Made by a program: the position numbers and the translations under genes. A stretch of DNA of 64,000 bases from Phylloscopus collybita (taxonomy: Eukaryota; Chordata; Aves; Passeriformes; Phylloscopidae). The stretch is from positions 14,909,001 through 14,973,000 of the forward strand of contig JAJNNQ010000006.1 in the NCBI GenBank assembly GCA_027886175.1, in the 5' to 3' direction. Positions 12,713 to 24,252 of the stretch are shown here, in pieces; positions within the stretch are counted from its first letter, which is position 1, and each line of letters begins with the position of its first letter. The notes below the pieces were generated by a model, which made no database searches, had not been told where the DNA came from, and saw only the letters and a program-made list of their open reading frames with translations.

Positions 12713-12850
12713 GTTTGGGGTGGTTTTTTTTGTTTTCTTTGGGTTTTTTTTTGTTTTGTTTTGGGTTTTTTTGTTGTTGTTGTTTTTGGTTTTTTTTTGT
12801 TTTTTTTTTTTTTTTTTTGTTTGTTTGTTTGTTTGTTTGTTTTGTTTTTT
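12713..12850. repeat. T-rich/GTTT low-complexity tract
   Basis: Long T runs broken by single or double G residues, ending in GTTTGTTTGTTTGTTTGTTTG. It yields overlapping Phe/Leu/Val-only frames (12653-12883, 12696-12935), which are translation of simple sequence and not membrane proteins. Confidence 0.85.
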
Positions 12851-15495
12851 AACCTTTATATTTTCCTTATGTTTTCATCCTAAGCTAATTTATTTTGGAA
12901 AATACTCACATAATTTCAATTGTCATTATTTCTAGGACTATTGTCTCATTATCCAATGAGGGATAGGTTTCATTCTTAGTTCGGCCTCTACATTCAGCCT
13001 TATGCCTGTGAATGAGTCATTAAGTTGCCTCTCCTTTTAGTTATCAGTCATTTAGTCATATAGATATTTCTAACACTTAGCATCAGGTGCACTGGATACA
13101 TGATATAGAAGTGAAGAAAGATAATAAAGAATCACCTGTAGAAACATCATGCTAATTCAGAATGTTGTAGACAGTTTTCTTTACATCTTGCTGTGTTGCT
13201 CATTAAGCTCCTTCATTTATGACTTGGTTTTTATTTGTCTTTTTTTCATCTTCCAGGAATCTGATTACACTTTGTAGTTGCAATAGATAGTTCATTATAT
13301 TTGCTAAGAGGAACAGTAGCCATAACCTGCTGTTTGTAATTCTATATATTCAGAGTTTTCCATTTTGTGAAGGGCAAAATTTTTAATACACAGACTAGAC
13401 ACTTCATATCAGCTGTATATATTTGGGGTTACTAAAGAAGTTCCCTAGTAATTCTTCAGCAAGCTCTTTAATTATTAGGATACTTAGGTCAACACAAGCA
13501 ACCACTTTGAGAAATAGAAGGTTTAATCTCATAAAAAAGTTGAGGAAATATTTTTCTATCATTAGAGAATATATGGTGTGTAAGTATGCATTCACTTAAA
13601 TAGGTAATTATTCTTTCCTATAGTACCTAACAGATAAAAGAGTTAAGTACCTAAAAAACAAAAGGAAGTTTCTGTGAATACTGATATGATGAAACCTACA
13701 TGTCTGAGGGACCAAAATGTTCATGCATTTCACTGTAACATGACAAAAAGTCTTAGGTAAATGCACAGTAAGTGAGAATAGAAAATAGTTTCCTTTTTCA
13801 TTACAAAGCATTTTTGTTTATAGATTATTACAGGGAACAAGAAATGTAAAACTAAACAGTAAAAAAACCCCAAAAAACAAACAAACAAAACCCCTGAAAT
13901 AAAATTATTGGTAATATCACAGAACAGTATTGATTGAAATTAAAGTGAGTTTCTCTGCTCTTGTTTTTTTTTTGTCTCTCAAATTTCTTTTGTATTCTGA
14001 ATGAACTCAATTTCAAGTCAGCAGAATATATTCCCACCTTCTCTGGCAATCTATAAAATAGTAGTTACGTAGTTAATCATGTGGAAATGCAGATTTCCTT
14101 ATTTATTTACTTATGTTTTAATTCAGCTGGAATTTGCACAGAGCCTTGATCTCTGTCTTTTTTCCTTTTTTTCTATTCTCTTAAAGTGCGAGTTATAACT
14201 GTAGGTTTCCATCTTTATTAATATACCACTGTATAAAAGGGAAAAGAGGAAAAGATGAAATCTTGCATGCTAATTCTTGTAACCCTCCCAAAGAATTAAA
14301 TAGAAAACTGAGTATTCAGCAAAGTGTATCTGTAAACAATGGATGTCATGGACAAAACAAGCATAGAATAATATGGTTTTATGTAGTGAGCCCTGTAAAA
14401 TTCCTACTATGTTAAAATACTGGTGAGTCTCTAGGTTTCACCTAGTTTCCTAACATTTTACCAGAAATATCAAGCCTGTACTATTCAAGGCTCAAATAGC
14501 ATACAGTTGAAAAATGCTCTAGAAATTATCAGATTATATCTACATCTATAATTGGTAAACAGTTCCAAGCAGCTAAACTTCAAACTCAACTAAAGTTGAT
14601 ATCCTACCCTGTGTTTCACCCCATTTTATGAAGATAAATGTGAGTGCTTCTTCCTGGCTGGCTTTGCTGACAAGGATTGGTCTGTATAAAATAAGTAGCA
14701 AGCTTCAAGTCTTAGCCATTAGCAGCTGGAAAGCAGGTATGCAATCATCTGGTATCCTTTAGCAAAACTTCAAGTCCATATTGACTTTCATCCAAGAAAA
14801 AAGAAGAAAAAGAGACTTGGCACAACTCTTACACAGAAATCCTGTGGATTTTTTTTAATGTTTCAATCTGCAGTATTCATACAAGCATCTTTTCTTGCCA
14901 ATATTTTTGGAAAGTTAACTTAAAACTTATCAACATACACTTGGAGGTTAGGTGAGATATCAAAATGAAGTTTCAGTAACTGAAGTTCATCCTGAACTCC
15001 TTGACTATAGCTGGGATATGAAGACCCAGAGCTTAATTCAACTACCTAGTTGAAATAAAAGAGTTAAGGCACAAGACCTAGGGATCTGCAGGACAACCTA
15101 ACCTTTCTGGATGAAAAACTAGAAGCCATACTGGGTGACACTGCCCATCACAGACACCTGACTTTACATACACCTGACTGTACCCTTTGTCAAGCCTGTA
15201 GGCCAGAAGCAGGCATTTTTATTTAGGCATTTCAAAATAGGAATTACAGTCCTGAGCTGAAACCTGTCCTGAGTACTGAACTAATACAAATGTACTGTGC
15301 CAGAACATTTTTCTCATAAATTAACACTCATGTTAAATGCTTTTACTAACTTGAGAGAAGTGTGACTCTATCCATGTCTGACCTGTATGAGAATTTTGTA
15401 GACAGTGGATCCAGATGTTAATGGATCCCTAAAGTTGTCTCAACAGTGTTTTGATCACTTTCTGTGAAACTTGATAGGGAATCTTAAGACTCAAA
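12851..15495. other. No gene recognised
   Basis: AT-rich unique-looking sequence. A polypyrimidine tract ending in CCAG at 13257 would be a good splice acceptor but no donor follows within a reasonable exon length. The frames at 13404-13595, 13608-13811 and 13852-14049 (minus) look like chance. Confidence 0.4.
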
Positions 15496-15532
15496 AAGGT
15501 GCCATTAGCCTTGAAGCCTACATAAAGACATT
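15496..15532 (+). repeat. 37-bp direct repeat, copy 1
   Basis: Begins AAGGTGCCATTAGCC and ends TAAAGACATT. It is identical over all 37 bases to 17522-17558, in the same orientation and 2026 bp away. The flanks are unrelated on both sides. It is not part of any repeat family I recognise. Confidence 0.9.
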
Positions 15533-15929
15533 GTTTAGCAGTGCCTATCAGATTATAAATTAAATCAACCTTCCTGTAATCCGCTACTTGTTCAGAACAG
15601 AGCAGAGACATAAAACAGAGTTGGTAATATCACTGTCATTTTTATAATAAATTAAAGGCTAAATATGTCTTAGAAGACACTTATCTTTAATGCCTTATTT
15701 GGCTTAATCTCAAAAGTTTCTCCATCCCAGAAGAGTTTCTTCGCCATTGAATCTGGTTTCCTTTTTGTCCATGTGCCACTACACAGGCTAACTCAAATGG
15801 GAAGAGAATTTAGAAAGACACTAGTCTGTCTTTCTTCTTGATACAGGGCATCTCTGGAATCCAAAGATGTTTCTGTCAAGTTGGGTCTTGAGCCTCCCAA
15901 GGCACAATCTCTCTGGGAAACTTTCTTCA

Positions 15930-16260
15930 CTGTACAGTGGTCTTCAAGACCTCAAGCCTGGCCTCTCAGTTGTCCCTCACAGGGTAAGTGCTCTGATCTC
16001 TTCTGATGCCCTTCTTCTGATCTCATTCCATTTACTGATGTTTATCCTATTCTGAGGAACACCAAACTGGATGCAGTAATATTGGCATGACCTAACAAGT
16101 GTGAGGTAAAGGGGATGATAATCACTTCCTTGCACTTGCTCTCTGTACTGCTGTTAACACAAAGAATTGTGTTATGCTGTTGCATATTCTGCTGTCAGGA
16201 CACATTGTTGACTCCAGTTTACACTCCTCAGAGACTTTTTCCTGAAGCTGTTCCCCAGGT
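15930..16260 (-). mobile_element. CR1 LINE fragment
   Basis: Reverse complement of the CR1 segment that includes the end of the reverse-transcriptase frame and the start of the 3' region. Plus-strand landmarks are GGTAAGTGCTCTGATCTCTT, then CACCAAACTGGATGCAGTA, then the decayed 'GATAATCACTTCCTTGCAC' block and 'GTTGACTCCAGTTTACACTC'. Highly diverged. The 138-codon plus frame at 16115-16531 runs antisense across it and is not a gene. Confidence 0.75.
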
Positions 16261-17521
16261 TGACTACATCACTGTTGAATCTCCCGATGTTCCTGTTGGC
16301 CTGTTCCTACAGTCTGTCACAATTTCTGTGGCTGACAGGGACCCTAGCCTCACATTACCTAGTCACTCCACTTTACAGTCAAGGCAAAGCTTCATGAGAA
16401 GTGAACTGTGTCTTCACCAGCTACTTGACAAAGATTTTGAACAAGATACATTGATGTTTCCCAAAACACTGCTAGATGTAAGAGTTAGTATTCTAAAATA
16501 TTTTGTAAATAGATGGAATTACTTGGTGTAAAGTAGTCTACTTTCATGCACAGTGATGTCTGAAATTTATAAATATGCATATGTTTTAATGGAAAATCCC
16601 TAATATAATTTAATGAATCATAACATTTTGAATTGGAGCACGAAAACATAAGTAGCTTAATTCAGACTAAGAAAATTATGAGTATCATGCTAAGCATTCC
16701 TAAGAGATGTTTAGAATGTAATGATGCACCATTCTGACAAGTCAGAATTAAAGCTAAAGTCTTTGAAATGAAAATCTGGAAAAGCATTTTGGGTCATTTG
16801 TAAAGATTCTTTACATATTACACAGCTGTTGTAATTTCCCATCTTTAATGGCAATATGCTAGTGAAAGGAAAATTGTTTTTAAGAAGAATCAAGAAGGAA
16901 GGAAACAAGAAAGGAATAAAATAATTCTGCAGTTTAATCCAAGAATTAACTTGTATTTCTCCTACTTGCTACCCTCTAGATTCCTGAAACTTTGTCAGCA
17001 TGAAGTCCTCAGCTGTGTCATTACCTCTTGCTGCATGGATTGGCACTGATAACAAACCATTAAATCATAATAAATCTTTGAAAGATTTTTTTTTCCAGAT
17101 AGAAACAATACACTGCTTGGTAGATTTCCTCTGTTTAAATCTGATACTTTGGCATCTGTAAATTATTTTTGAATATCTGAACATATTTTTGTTGATGTAG
17201 TCAATCAGCATATTCTTACTGTACTGCCAGAAGGCAAGACAGGCATCAACATTAAGGCATCAAGTGCATCCTGCTACATCAGAGACCAGTAAAATGTCTA
17301 AATGGATTTCAGTTTCACACAACACTCCTAAACCTTTGAGGGGTTTTTGAATTTCAGATGTAGAACAACAAAAAAAAAACTCCTCTATAAATCAGCAAGT
17401 ATGAAATTCTTCATTATATTCACATAGAAATATGGGTCTTAAGCTACTAAATGTTATAGTTTGATCTGTAAGATTGCACTTCTGAGTTTGCAAGAATTTT
17501 TCAAATAAATTTTTACCTTTT
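16261..17521. other. No gene or repeat recognised
   Basis: AT-rich sequence with no supported feature. Confidence 0.4.
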
Positions 17522-17558
17522 AAGGTGCCATTAGCCTTGAAGCCTACATAAAGACATT
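17522..17558 (+). repeat. 37-bp direct repeat, copy 2
   Basis: Exact second copy of 15496-15532. It is followed by a T run and AT-rich sequence unlike the flank of copy 1. Confidence 0.9.
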
Positions 17559-19000
17559 TTTTTAATATATTTTCACCAGTTACTTGAGTTTAGATTTCTC
17601 TGCTCAGCTATATCTTCTCTTAGTAAATTGGTCACTTTAGGCACTTTAGTCACTGTTTTGAAAACAGTGGGATGATTCATAATTTTATATTACATTATAT
17701 CTGCTTTTAAAGTAGTCTTACATAGCAAGTGGTTCAGAAATACTTATTTTCTCTTCAATGACTACAAACAGTATTTGATTAGTCAGATATAGCCATCTAT
17801 TACACCTGTTTAAAGCTAGGTGAGATGAATCCCACCACCCCTTAAGAAATCAATGAAAATTTTAATATAGTCATGCCTTATGTCCTTCTGGAGCAGGAGT
17901 AGAAATTGCTAGAAATAAATTAATTAAGAAGGTAATAAATAAACATATGTACAAATAACTTACAAATTGAATAGCTATTAGCTCTACAGGCTGTTAGAAT
18001 TTATTAAATCTTCTGCAACAAGAACAATTTTTCTGTGTTCTTTCCCATCTATTTCATTCACTTTGAAGAAAAAAGTATTATTTCAAAATCTCCTGAAGCT
18101 TTCTGTAAAAGCAATCCCTAAGTGTGAAGAAAATTTTATTTTAACATTTTCATCTCCACTTTCAATATGTAGTGTTCAGAGGTGGCAACGAGCAAAAAAT
18201 CAGAGTTATCAGAGCTGTACTAAAGCTACACCTTTACTACAGGATCAAATGTTTCAATAATATAAAATGAAAACTAATGTGTGGAAACATCACACATTAG
18301 TTACATGTATCAGGCTGCTAATACCAGCTTTTCCTAGTATGAAATAATTGGTTGAATCCAGAACATATTAACAAGTGTTATATTTCTAAAATATTGTTGT
18401 CCTTTCACAAACACACCTTGAGTGCAGATGTTATCCTTCTCAATACACAATGTTTTAAATAATTAGTGATATAATAATTTAGATAATTAGTATCTAAATG
18501 AGCAAAACTTTCAAAATACGTTATCTCCAAAATTCAGTCTCTTTCAAAATTTTTAATACCAATATTAACATCTAATTAAAATTTATCTTCTTCATTTATC
18601 AGTTTAGTTCCTGCTGTGTTTCAATAGTTTATTCCATCCAACTTACTTTCCTAAATGATTGCCTTGTATCCTTAGCCATTTAAAATCACACTTCTCTTTG
18701 AAGTCAACAGACTTCAAAAGTAGAAATACTAGATAGAAATGAGTCCTTAAGTTTATTCATTCAGAGTCAGACATGAGTCCAAAAGGTGGAGGAGAGTAGT
18801 GATATAGAATTCTTTATACTTGACTATTTGGAAGCTAAATTTTGATAATTTATGGTAGCTAGCTAACATATTTGCTAGCTATGCAAATGTAAATGTAATA
18901 GAAGCAAGAGGGAGATAAAAGCATTGATATCATCATACAGGAAGCGACACAGAGTGACATCACTGAAGGCTGTGTGACTCAAGGCTCCTTTGCATTGCAG
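17559..19000. other. No gene or repeat recognised
   Basis: AT-rich sequence. 18930-19000 leads into the candidate exon below. Confidence 0.4.
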
Positions 19001-19054
19001 AGTCAGCCAAACTGAGTCCTACTTACCCAAACTCCTGTGTGCGCTCATTGAAGA
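19001..19054 (+). other. Candidate exon (54 bp), weak
   Basis: A pyrimidine-rich tract ending in TTGCATTGCAG precedes the segment and a full GTAAGTAATT donor follows. One frame is open throughout (1 nt, then VSQTESYLPKLLCALIE, then 2 nt). The last exon bases are GA, not the preferred AG. I recognise no family. It could be a lncRNA exon or chance: with this many bases, a few such splice-site pairs are expected at random. Confidence 0.2.
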
Positions 19055-20589
19055 GTAAGTAATTATCAAGTGGGTTATAAGTGGATATCTACTGAAGCTG
19101 GTAATTTCTACAGTATTCAAAATATCAGCCTAGGGCTCACAGGTAAGACCTACAAACACTCAAACCTTTCTGAAAACAAAACTGCATACCAGATAGAGAA
19201 TCTCTGATAACACTAAATGCCTCTCTTTAGGCAACTGTCATGTGAAACCTACCTTAAATGTCATTGATATCCCTAGGAAAGTCTTTATACTTACATAGTT
19301 GTGACATCTATATAAGAAATTCTATAAGTTATCAGTGAGTATATATTTGCCTAAGTTACAACTAAGATTTTAAAATGTAAACCAAAGAACTGTGCTTTAT
19401 ACATATTTCCAGTTACAGATCAAACTTGAGAAAACATAGCCATTGATTTTTAGCAATAGGTTTCACTGGAAAATATTGTCATTTTCTGATAATCAAAGCC
19501 TTAAACTTGTATCTACTAATTCCTAATGAAAAGCATTTAGTTTCTTTTTGGGTGAAAACTGGATGAAAAAATACCTAATTGTGTTTTTAAAAGTATTTCA
19601 TTGCAGTTTTTAAATGTCTTGAGTGTCTTGCCTATTTCTTTCACTTTTTAAAAACAAACTATTTTACCATGACCTCACTGAAATAGAAATCTTAACTGTG
19701 AGAGATATTCCAATTTTTAAATTTCAATTTAATTGTTATTACCTTTTGAAAATAACAAACATGTTCTTGATCTCATGCTTGCTATGAGGCACAAAGCAGA
19801 GGTCTCCAAAATCAGCCTATGTTATTTTTTTCTTTAATGTTATCTTAACAAGCACATTACATCAAGTCATCCTCTGGCACTGTGAATGCATTAGTCCTAA
19901 ACTATGCTTATTTCCAGCTTCTCTGCATATTCTTTATTCTAGTTTTCTGATTAACCAAGAAGCTTTGACAGATATAAGGGAAAGGAAAAAAATTCTATAC
20001 AAACTTTTTTTTTTTTGGATATAGCAAGTGGAAATGGCATGTGCACTTGAGAAGATCAAGATTCAGTGCAAGACTGAGTTTTCAAAAGACTAAACATTTC
20101 ACTCTAGACTACAGAGAGAAGCAGACAAATGTAGCAAGTTTAGCTATGTCAGAATTATTTATCAGACAGCTAGAAAATCCTAATCTAATCTGAATCAGGT
20201 TATTCAGATGAACCCAAGGCCTTATTTTCTGCATTAGGTTTATCCAGTCTCAAATGCTAAATAGGACTGATGCTGGTGAATCATTCCATCACTTAGTATG
20301 AGAGATTTTGGGGTTGATTCCTTCTAGGGGAAAAAAAATAAACAATACCTACTGTAATTTGTATTGCTTTTCTTTTTTTTGCCATCATGACTATGTGAAA
20401 ATGTATTTTTTCACTATTATTGTGATACCCTTTTGTGTTTCTTAGTTGAGTCCTGGCCAATGTACTAGCATTTAAACACTGCTGTTAATAAGAATGCTAT
20501 TTACAATGTGATGAGACAAATGAAATTGCACAAAGTAGCATGTGTTTTTTACTGTATAAATCTATGACTGACTTCATTTTAAAGATACC

Positions 20590-20624
<35 letters not shown>

Positions 20625-21111
20625 CTGGAAGTTTTAAGGTAGAAAATACTGGACATATTATGCTCCATTTTATTTTTTTTTTATTTTGTTATACTTGTGA
20701 GAGCTAGAACTCAAATTAGTCACTGAACAATCAGTTGTATACATCTGGGACCTCTACAACAAACAGCTTTTCAAATAATTTCACGTTTTGTTTTGAGATA
20801 GTTACAGTAAGCAAAGTGCCTTGAATGTTCTAAGATGTATCCATGTATCCTCCATAATAATAGAAAGTGTCAAGTAAGAAATCGGGATCCTAGTAAACAC
20901 TGGTTTCAAGGGAGGTTTTCTATGAGCACATTTTACAAACTGTTAAGGGGTTTTTTACGTTTATGATATTAAGCTTTCTTTGTAAGCTTTTAATAATTTC
21001 ACCTAAGTAATTTCATATTACATTCTTCAGCTCTGAAAACTCAACTTGTTTCTAGATTTCTATGAAATCAAAGAACCCGTGTATCTGTCCACTTGTGCTT
21101 TTCTTTTGTCC
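19055..21111. other. No gene recognised; one A30 tract
   Basis: AT-rich sequence. 20593-20622 is an uninterrupted run of 30 A with no retroposed gene recognisable next to it. Confidence 0.45.
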
Positions 21112-21834
21112 TCCTGTGTCCTGAGTTGTGGAGCCGGGTTTTGTGTATTCTATTTCCATTTGTTCGGGGGCCTGATGCCTCATCTTGATAGGCCATTGGC
21201 ACCTTTCCCAGCACCTTTCCCAGCCTGTGCCTTCCCCCCAGAGCAGTGCATCTGCATTTCTATACATCTCATGCCCTGGCAGTGGGGGGGAGGGGAGCAG
21301 GCAGTTTTGGCTGGATAAACGGAGACTCACGGATGGGAGGCTGCCAGTTTTTTGCCCGATTTCTCCTGGGAGGAAGATTGGACTTCATCTCACCAGATTC
21401 CACCTCACCATCCCCGGACCCCTTCCTCATCATTACCAGATTCCCCTCCTCACCACCCCTGGATCTGCTTTTCCACAGAATCATCTCTGCTCCAACAGAG
21501 TCACGTCTGCCACTTCAGAAGGACTTACTTTTGGACTGCTTTCAACATCCTGAATCACAGGGTCAGGTTGTGGCTCTGACTCTGTCAGGGTTTTCCAAAA
21601 TTGTTGTTTATTTGTTTATTTGCTTGTTTGGTTGGGTGGTTTTGTTTCCTATCACATTTGTATTGTTAATATTTCCTAGTAAAGAACTGTTATTCCTATC
21701 CCCAAAAATCTTTGCCTGAGAGCCCTTGATTGCAAAATTATAATTTGGCGGGGTGTGAGGGGTTTGCATTCTCCATTCTAGGGGAACCCCAGTTCCCCTG
21801 GCAGAAACCTGTCTTTCCAAACCAAGACATCCTG
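21112..21834 (+). mobile_element. Solo LTR of an ERVL-type endogenous retrovirus
   Basis: The LTR spans 21117-21829 (713 bp), starting TGTCCTGAGTTGTGG and ending CCAAACCAAGACA. It is flanked by a perfect 5-bp target-site duplication, TCCTG, at 21112-21116 and 21830-21834. Five base pairs and TG...CA ends fit class III (ERVL-like) integration. The middle part (about 21475-21570) aligns by eye with the LTR at 36971-37555, so both belong to one family. No internal retroviral sequence remains, so it arose by LTR-LTR recombination. The overlapping frames at 21046-21910 on both strands are shadows of its GC-rich U3. Confidence 0.85.
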
Positions 21835-23223
21835 TCACAGAACAGACAACTCTCATGTCAATCAGCAGCACTCCTTCTTCCCTTCGGTCTGGGAGTTGTC
21901 CATCTGACACTGCTGGTTATTTCAATGGTCATCCACCTCTGGCATATGGGATTTGTAGGTGAGAGTTTTGTGCCACTGTGGGGAAACACAGGCCCAGCTT
22001 CAAGTCTGTACTGCAACCTCACAGAGACTTGGTAGTCTGAGCAGTAATTGTGCCTCCTGGCTGCTGTGAGGAGCTCACTCTCAGCCGCAGTTCACTCCAA
22101 GGCAGACTGAACCAGGTAAACCTTTTGGGGGTGTGGCAGATACAAGGGATGATCAAAAACAGTCATCATCCTTGTAGGAGTTGGGCAAGGTGGCAGAAGA
22201 TGTACACCATTTTATAGTCAAATGTTTGCAGGTAGTAAGTAAAACTTTTGTATAACTCTAAAAATGGAACTAAGGAGCATTTGTCTGCCATTACTTTGAT
22301 TACTTTGCTTATTTTACTCAGACTTGCCAAATAATGCATTTCAATGCATTTAAAATTCCTTTAATGAAACCTTTCTCTCACCTCTAAAGATAAGTGCCTT
22401 TTAGACCATAAGCCCATAAGGGCAGGGACTAGGTAATTTTACTCTGTATGATTGTGGGGCTTTTTACACCATGAGCCCTCCTTGAAAATTGACTTTAATC
22501 AGCAATAATAGTACTGCACAAATTCTTAAAAATTAGCTTTACTGGAAAGTTTCCACTGCAAGGAAAATGACAAGTGAAACTTACTCTGATGAATAGCAGC
22601 AACACAGAAAAGCATCAGAATAATTGTAATGGCTAAGTTCTGCTGGCTGCTGTGTAATGTAATGAAGTCAGTGCCTGCTGTGGCCAGATAAATCAAGTAT
22701 TGCTTTATAGTTTGCAGCTGGACTTTTTAGTCAGATTACTGACAACAGTGCTGCTCCCATTATGGCCATTATGAACAGCACATTCAAAAAATAAATAAAC
22801 ACACAATATGCTAATGTAATTTTGTGATGATTTAGTAGCAGCATGCAAAATGTGGCCAGTTGCTCCTGGGGTAAGCAGAGGTATTCTTACTGCTTGCCAG
22901 AACAAGATGATCTATCAGTCTTTATACTTCAGTTACCCAAGGTCAAAATAAAAATATGATCAGATTCTTCTTCTTTTCTTCTGTGATTTTTGGGATGAAT
23001 ACTGAGGGGTAGAAGACGTTTGATGGTGTTTATAGTGCAAGTGAAAAAAAATGCTTTAAGTGCAGTAGGAAGGCTTCAACCACTTTACCACACACAGAGC
23101 CTTTCAGCACATTTAGAATAAGTAAAGCCTTTCTACAGATTTCTCAGGGCATAGTTTCCTCTAAGGTAAATGTCCTCCAACTATGTGAATACAACAGCTA
23201 TCTGCAGGTAAATTTCATGAGAG
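21835..23223. other. No gene recognised; mixed unique sequence
   Basis: 21835-22130 is less AT-rich than average and may be another decayed repeat, but I cannot name it. 22560-22920 is complex sequence with a YY1-like ATGGCCATTATG, a CAGCTG and several AT homeodomain-like cores; it could be a conserved non-coding element. Confidence 0.35.
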
Positions 23224-23229
23224 GGCTAC

Positions 23230-23535
23230 TATAACTGATGACGGCGCCGAGGGAACGAGACAGAGAGGCATCAGTGAAGGCTGCATGGTGCTCTTGCAGG
23301 CAAGAGACCACACCTTTATTTCCTGACTCCTTTTTGTACATTTTACAAGTTGCCCACCCCAGAGGTGGGACCCTTGGAACCACTGGTCATTTTCCAGAGA
23401 CCATCACTGAAGCCCCTCCTCTGGGAAGAGATGTGGGAGCTTCGGTTGTTTACTGAACATGACCTTGTGCTCAACACTGTGCCTGGGAATAGAATTCCCA
23501 AAACCAAAACAAGCAGGCACAAAAGCATGGCAACA
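23230..23535 (-). repeat. 3' LTR of the mini-provirus
   Basis: Partner of 25835-26140, 306 bp, with AATAAA on minus at plus 23315-23320. The two substitutions against the 5' LTR lie in the last 50 bases on the plus strand (GAATTCCC versus GAGTTCCC, and CACAAAAGC versus CACGAAAGC). Both copies contain the same 72-codon antisense frame, which is not a gene. Confidence 0.93.
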
Positions 23536-23547
23536 TCTCACCCTTTC
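23536..23547 (-). promoter_or_regulatory. Polypurine tract at the 3' LTR
   Basis: On the minus strand GAAAGGGTGAGA directly abuts the TGTTGCC start of the 3' LTR. It has one pyrimidine interruption. Position is exactly right for plus-strand primer generation; length is slightly short. Confidence 0.6.
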
Positions 23548-23715
23548 AGTTTATATAAAAAGAAAGGAAAAAAGAAAAATGCAGATTTTTATATCTGCTT
23601 GTGGAGAGGTCTTCGATTGAAGACTCGTAGATTTCTCCACTTGTCGGCTCTCATTATGGTCACAGTTTCCAATTTGCCTGTCAGCTAATTTGCAGGTACT
23701 GTTCCCTGCCTTTTC

Positions 23716-23740
23716 CCCCTTTTTTTTTTTTTTTTTTTTT
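23716..23740 (-). repeat. A21-G5 purine tract near the 3' LTR
   Basis: On the minus strand a run of 21 A is followed by GGGGG, AAAA and GG, about 180 bp upstream of the 3' LTR. It could be a purine tract used in plus-strand priming or the relic of a poly(A) tail. No AATAAA lies in the preceding 40 bases on that strand, which weakens the poly(A) reading. Confidence 0.6.
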
Positions 23741-24252
23741 GAAAACATGTTGTGACCAGTCGCCGAATCCTTGTCGGGTGAGATGCTGTGCCATGCAATG
23801 CAATGACCCTCATTACAAAATCCATCCCGATCCTGCCCCCCCAAACCCCAGCCAAGAATCCCGCCCCCAGAGGTCCACAACACTCCCCCTGGAATGCAAG
23901 CAAAACCACAGGGAAGAGTCCTCTCGGAGTCCGATCATGGGATGCTAGCTGTCGAAGCAGTGCTCCGTCTCCCCTCCATGCATCATGCAGGTCTCTGGAG
24001 GGGTGGCGTCAGGAAGGTACAGGATACACAACTTGGGACGTTCACCAGGCCAGGAATGCTGTGCAGGGAGTCAGGGTGCTCGGCAGATGCGAGGCAAACA
24101 TCCCAGCGCCAGGTCCCAGTCCTGAAACCAAGGGTCTGCAAAAGCACAGGTTACACGATCCCTGGAATTCCCTTGGGTATCTGAGAGAGAGCCACGAATC
24201 CCTCTCAGCCCGCTTTCTGAACAGCACAGAAGCAGACAGAGAAAACCGTGTC

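Noticed and set aside
12653..12935. Hydrophobic Phe/Leu/Val-rich small proteins resembling membrane segments
   Set aside because: Translation of a T/G-rich simple tract.
13240..13330. Strong splice acceptor (TTTTTTTCATCTTCCAG) as evidence for an exon
   Set aside because: No donor or long open frame follows; polypyrimidine plus CAG is common in T-rich DNA.
16115..16531. 138-codon plus frame
   Set aside because: Its first half is antisense to a CR1 fragment; the rest is unique sequence with no recognised domain.
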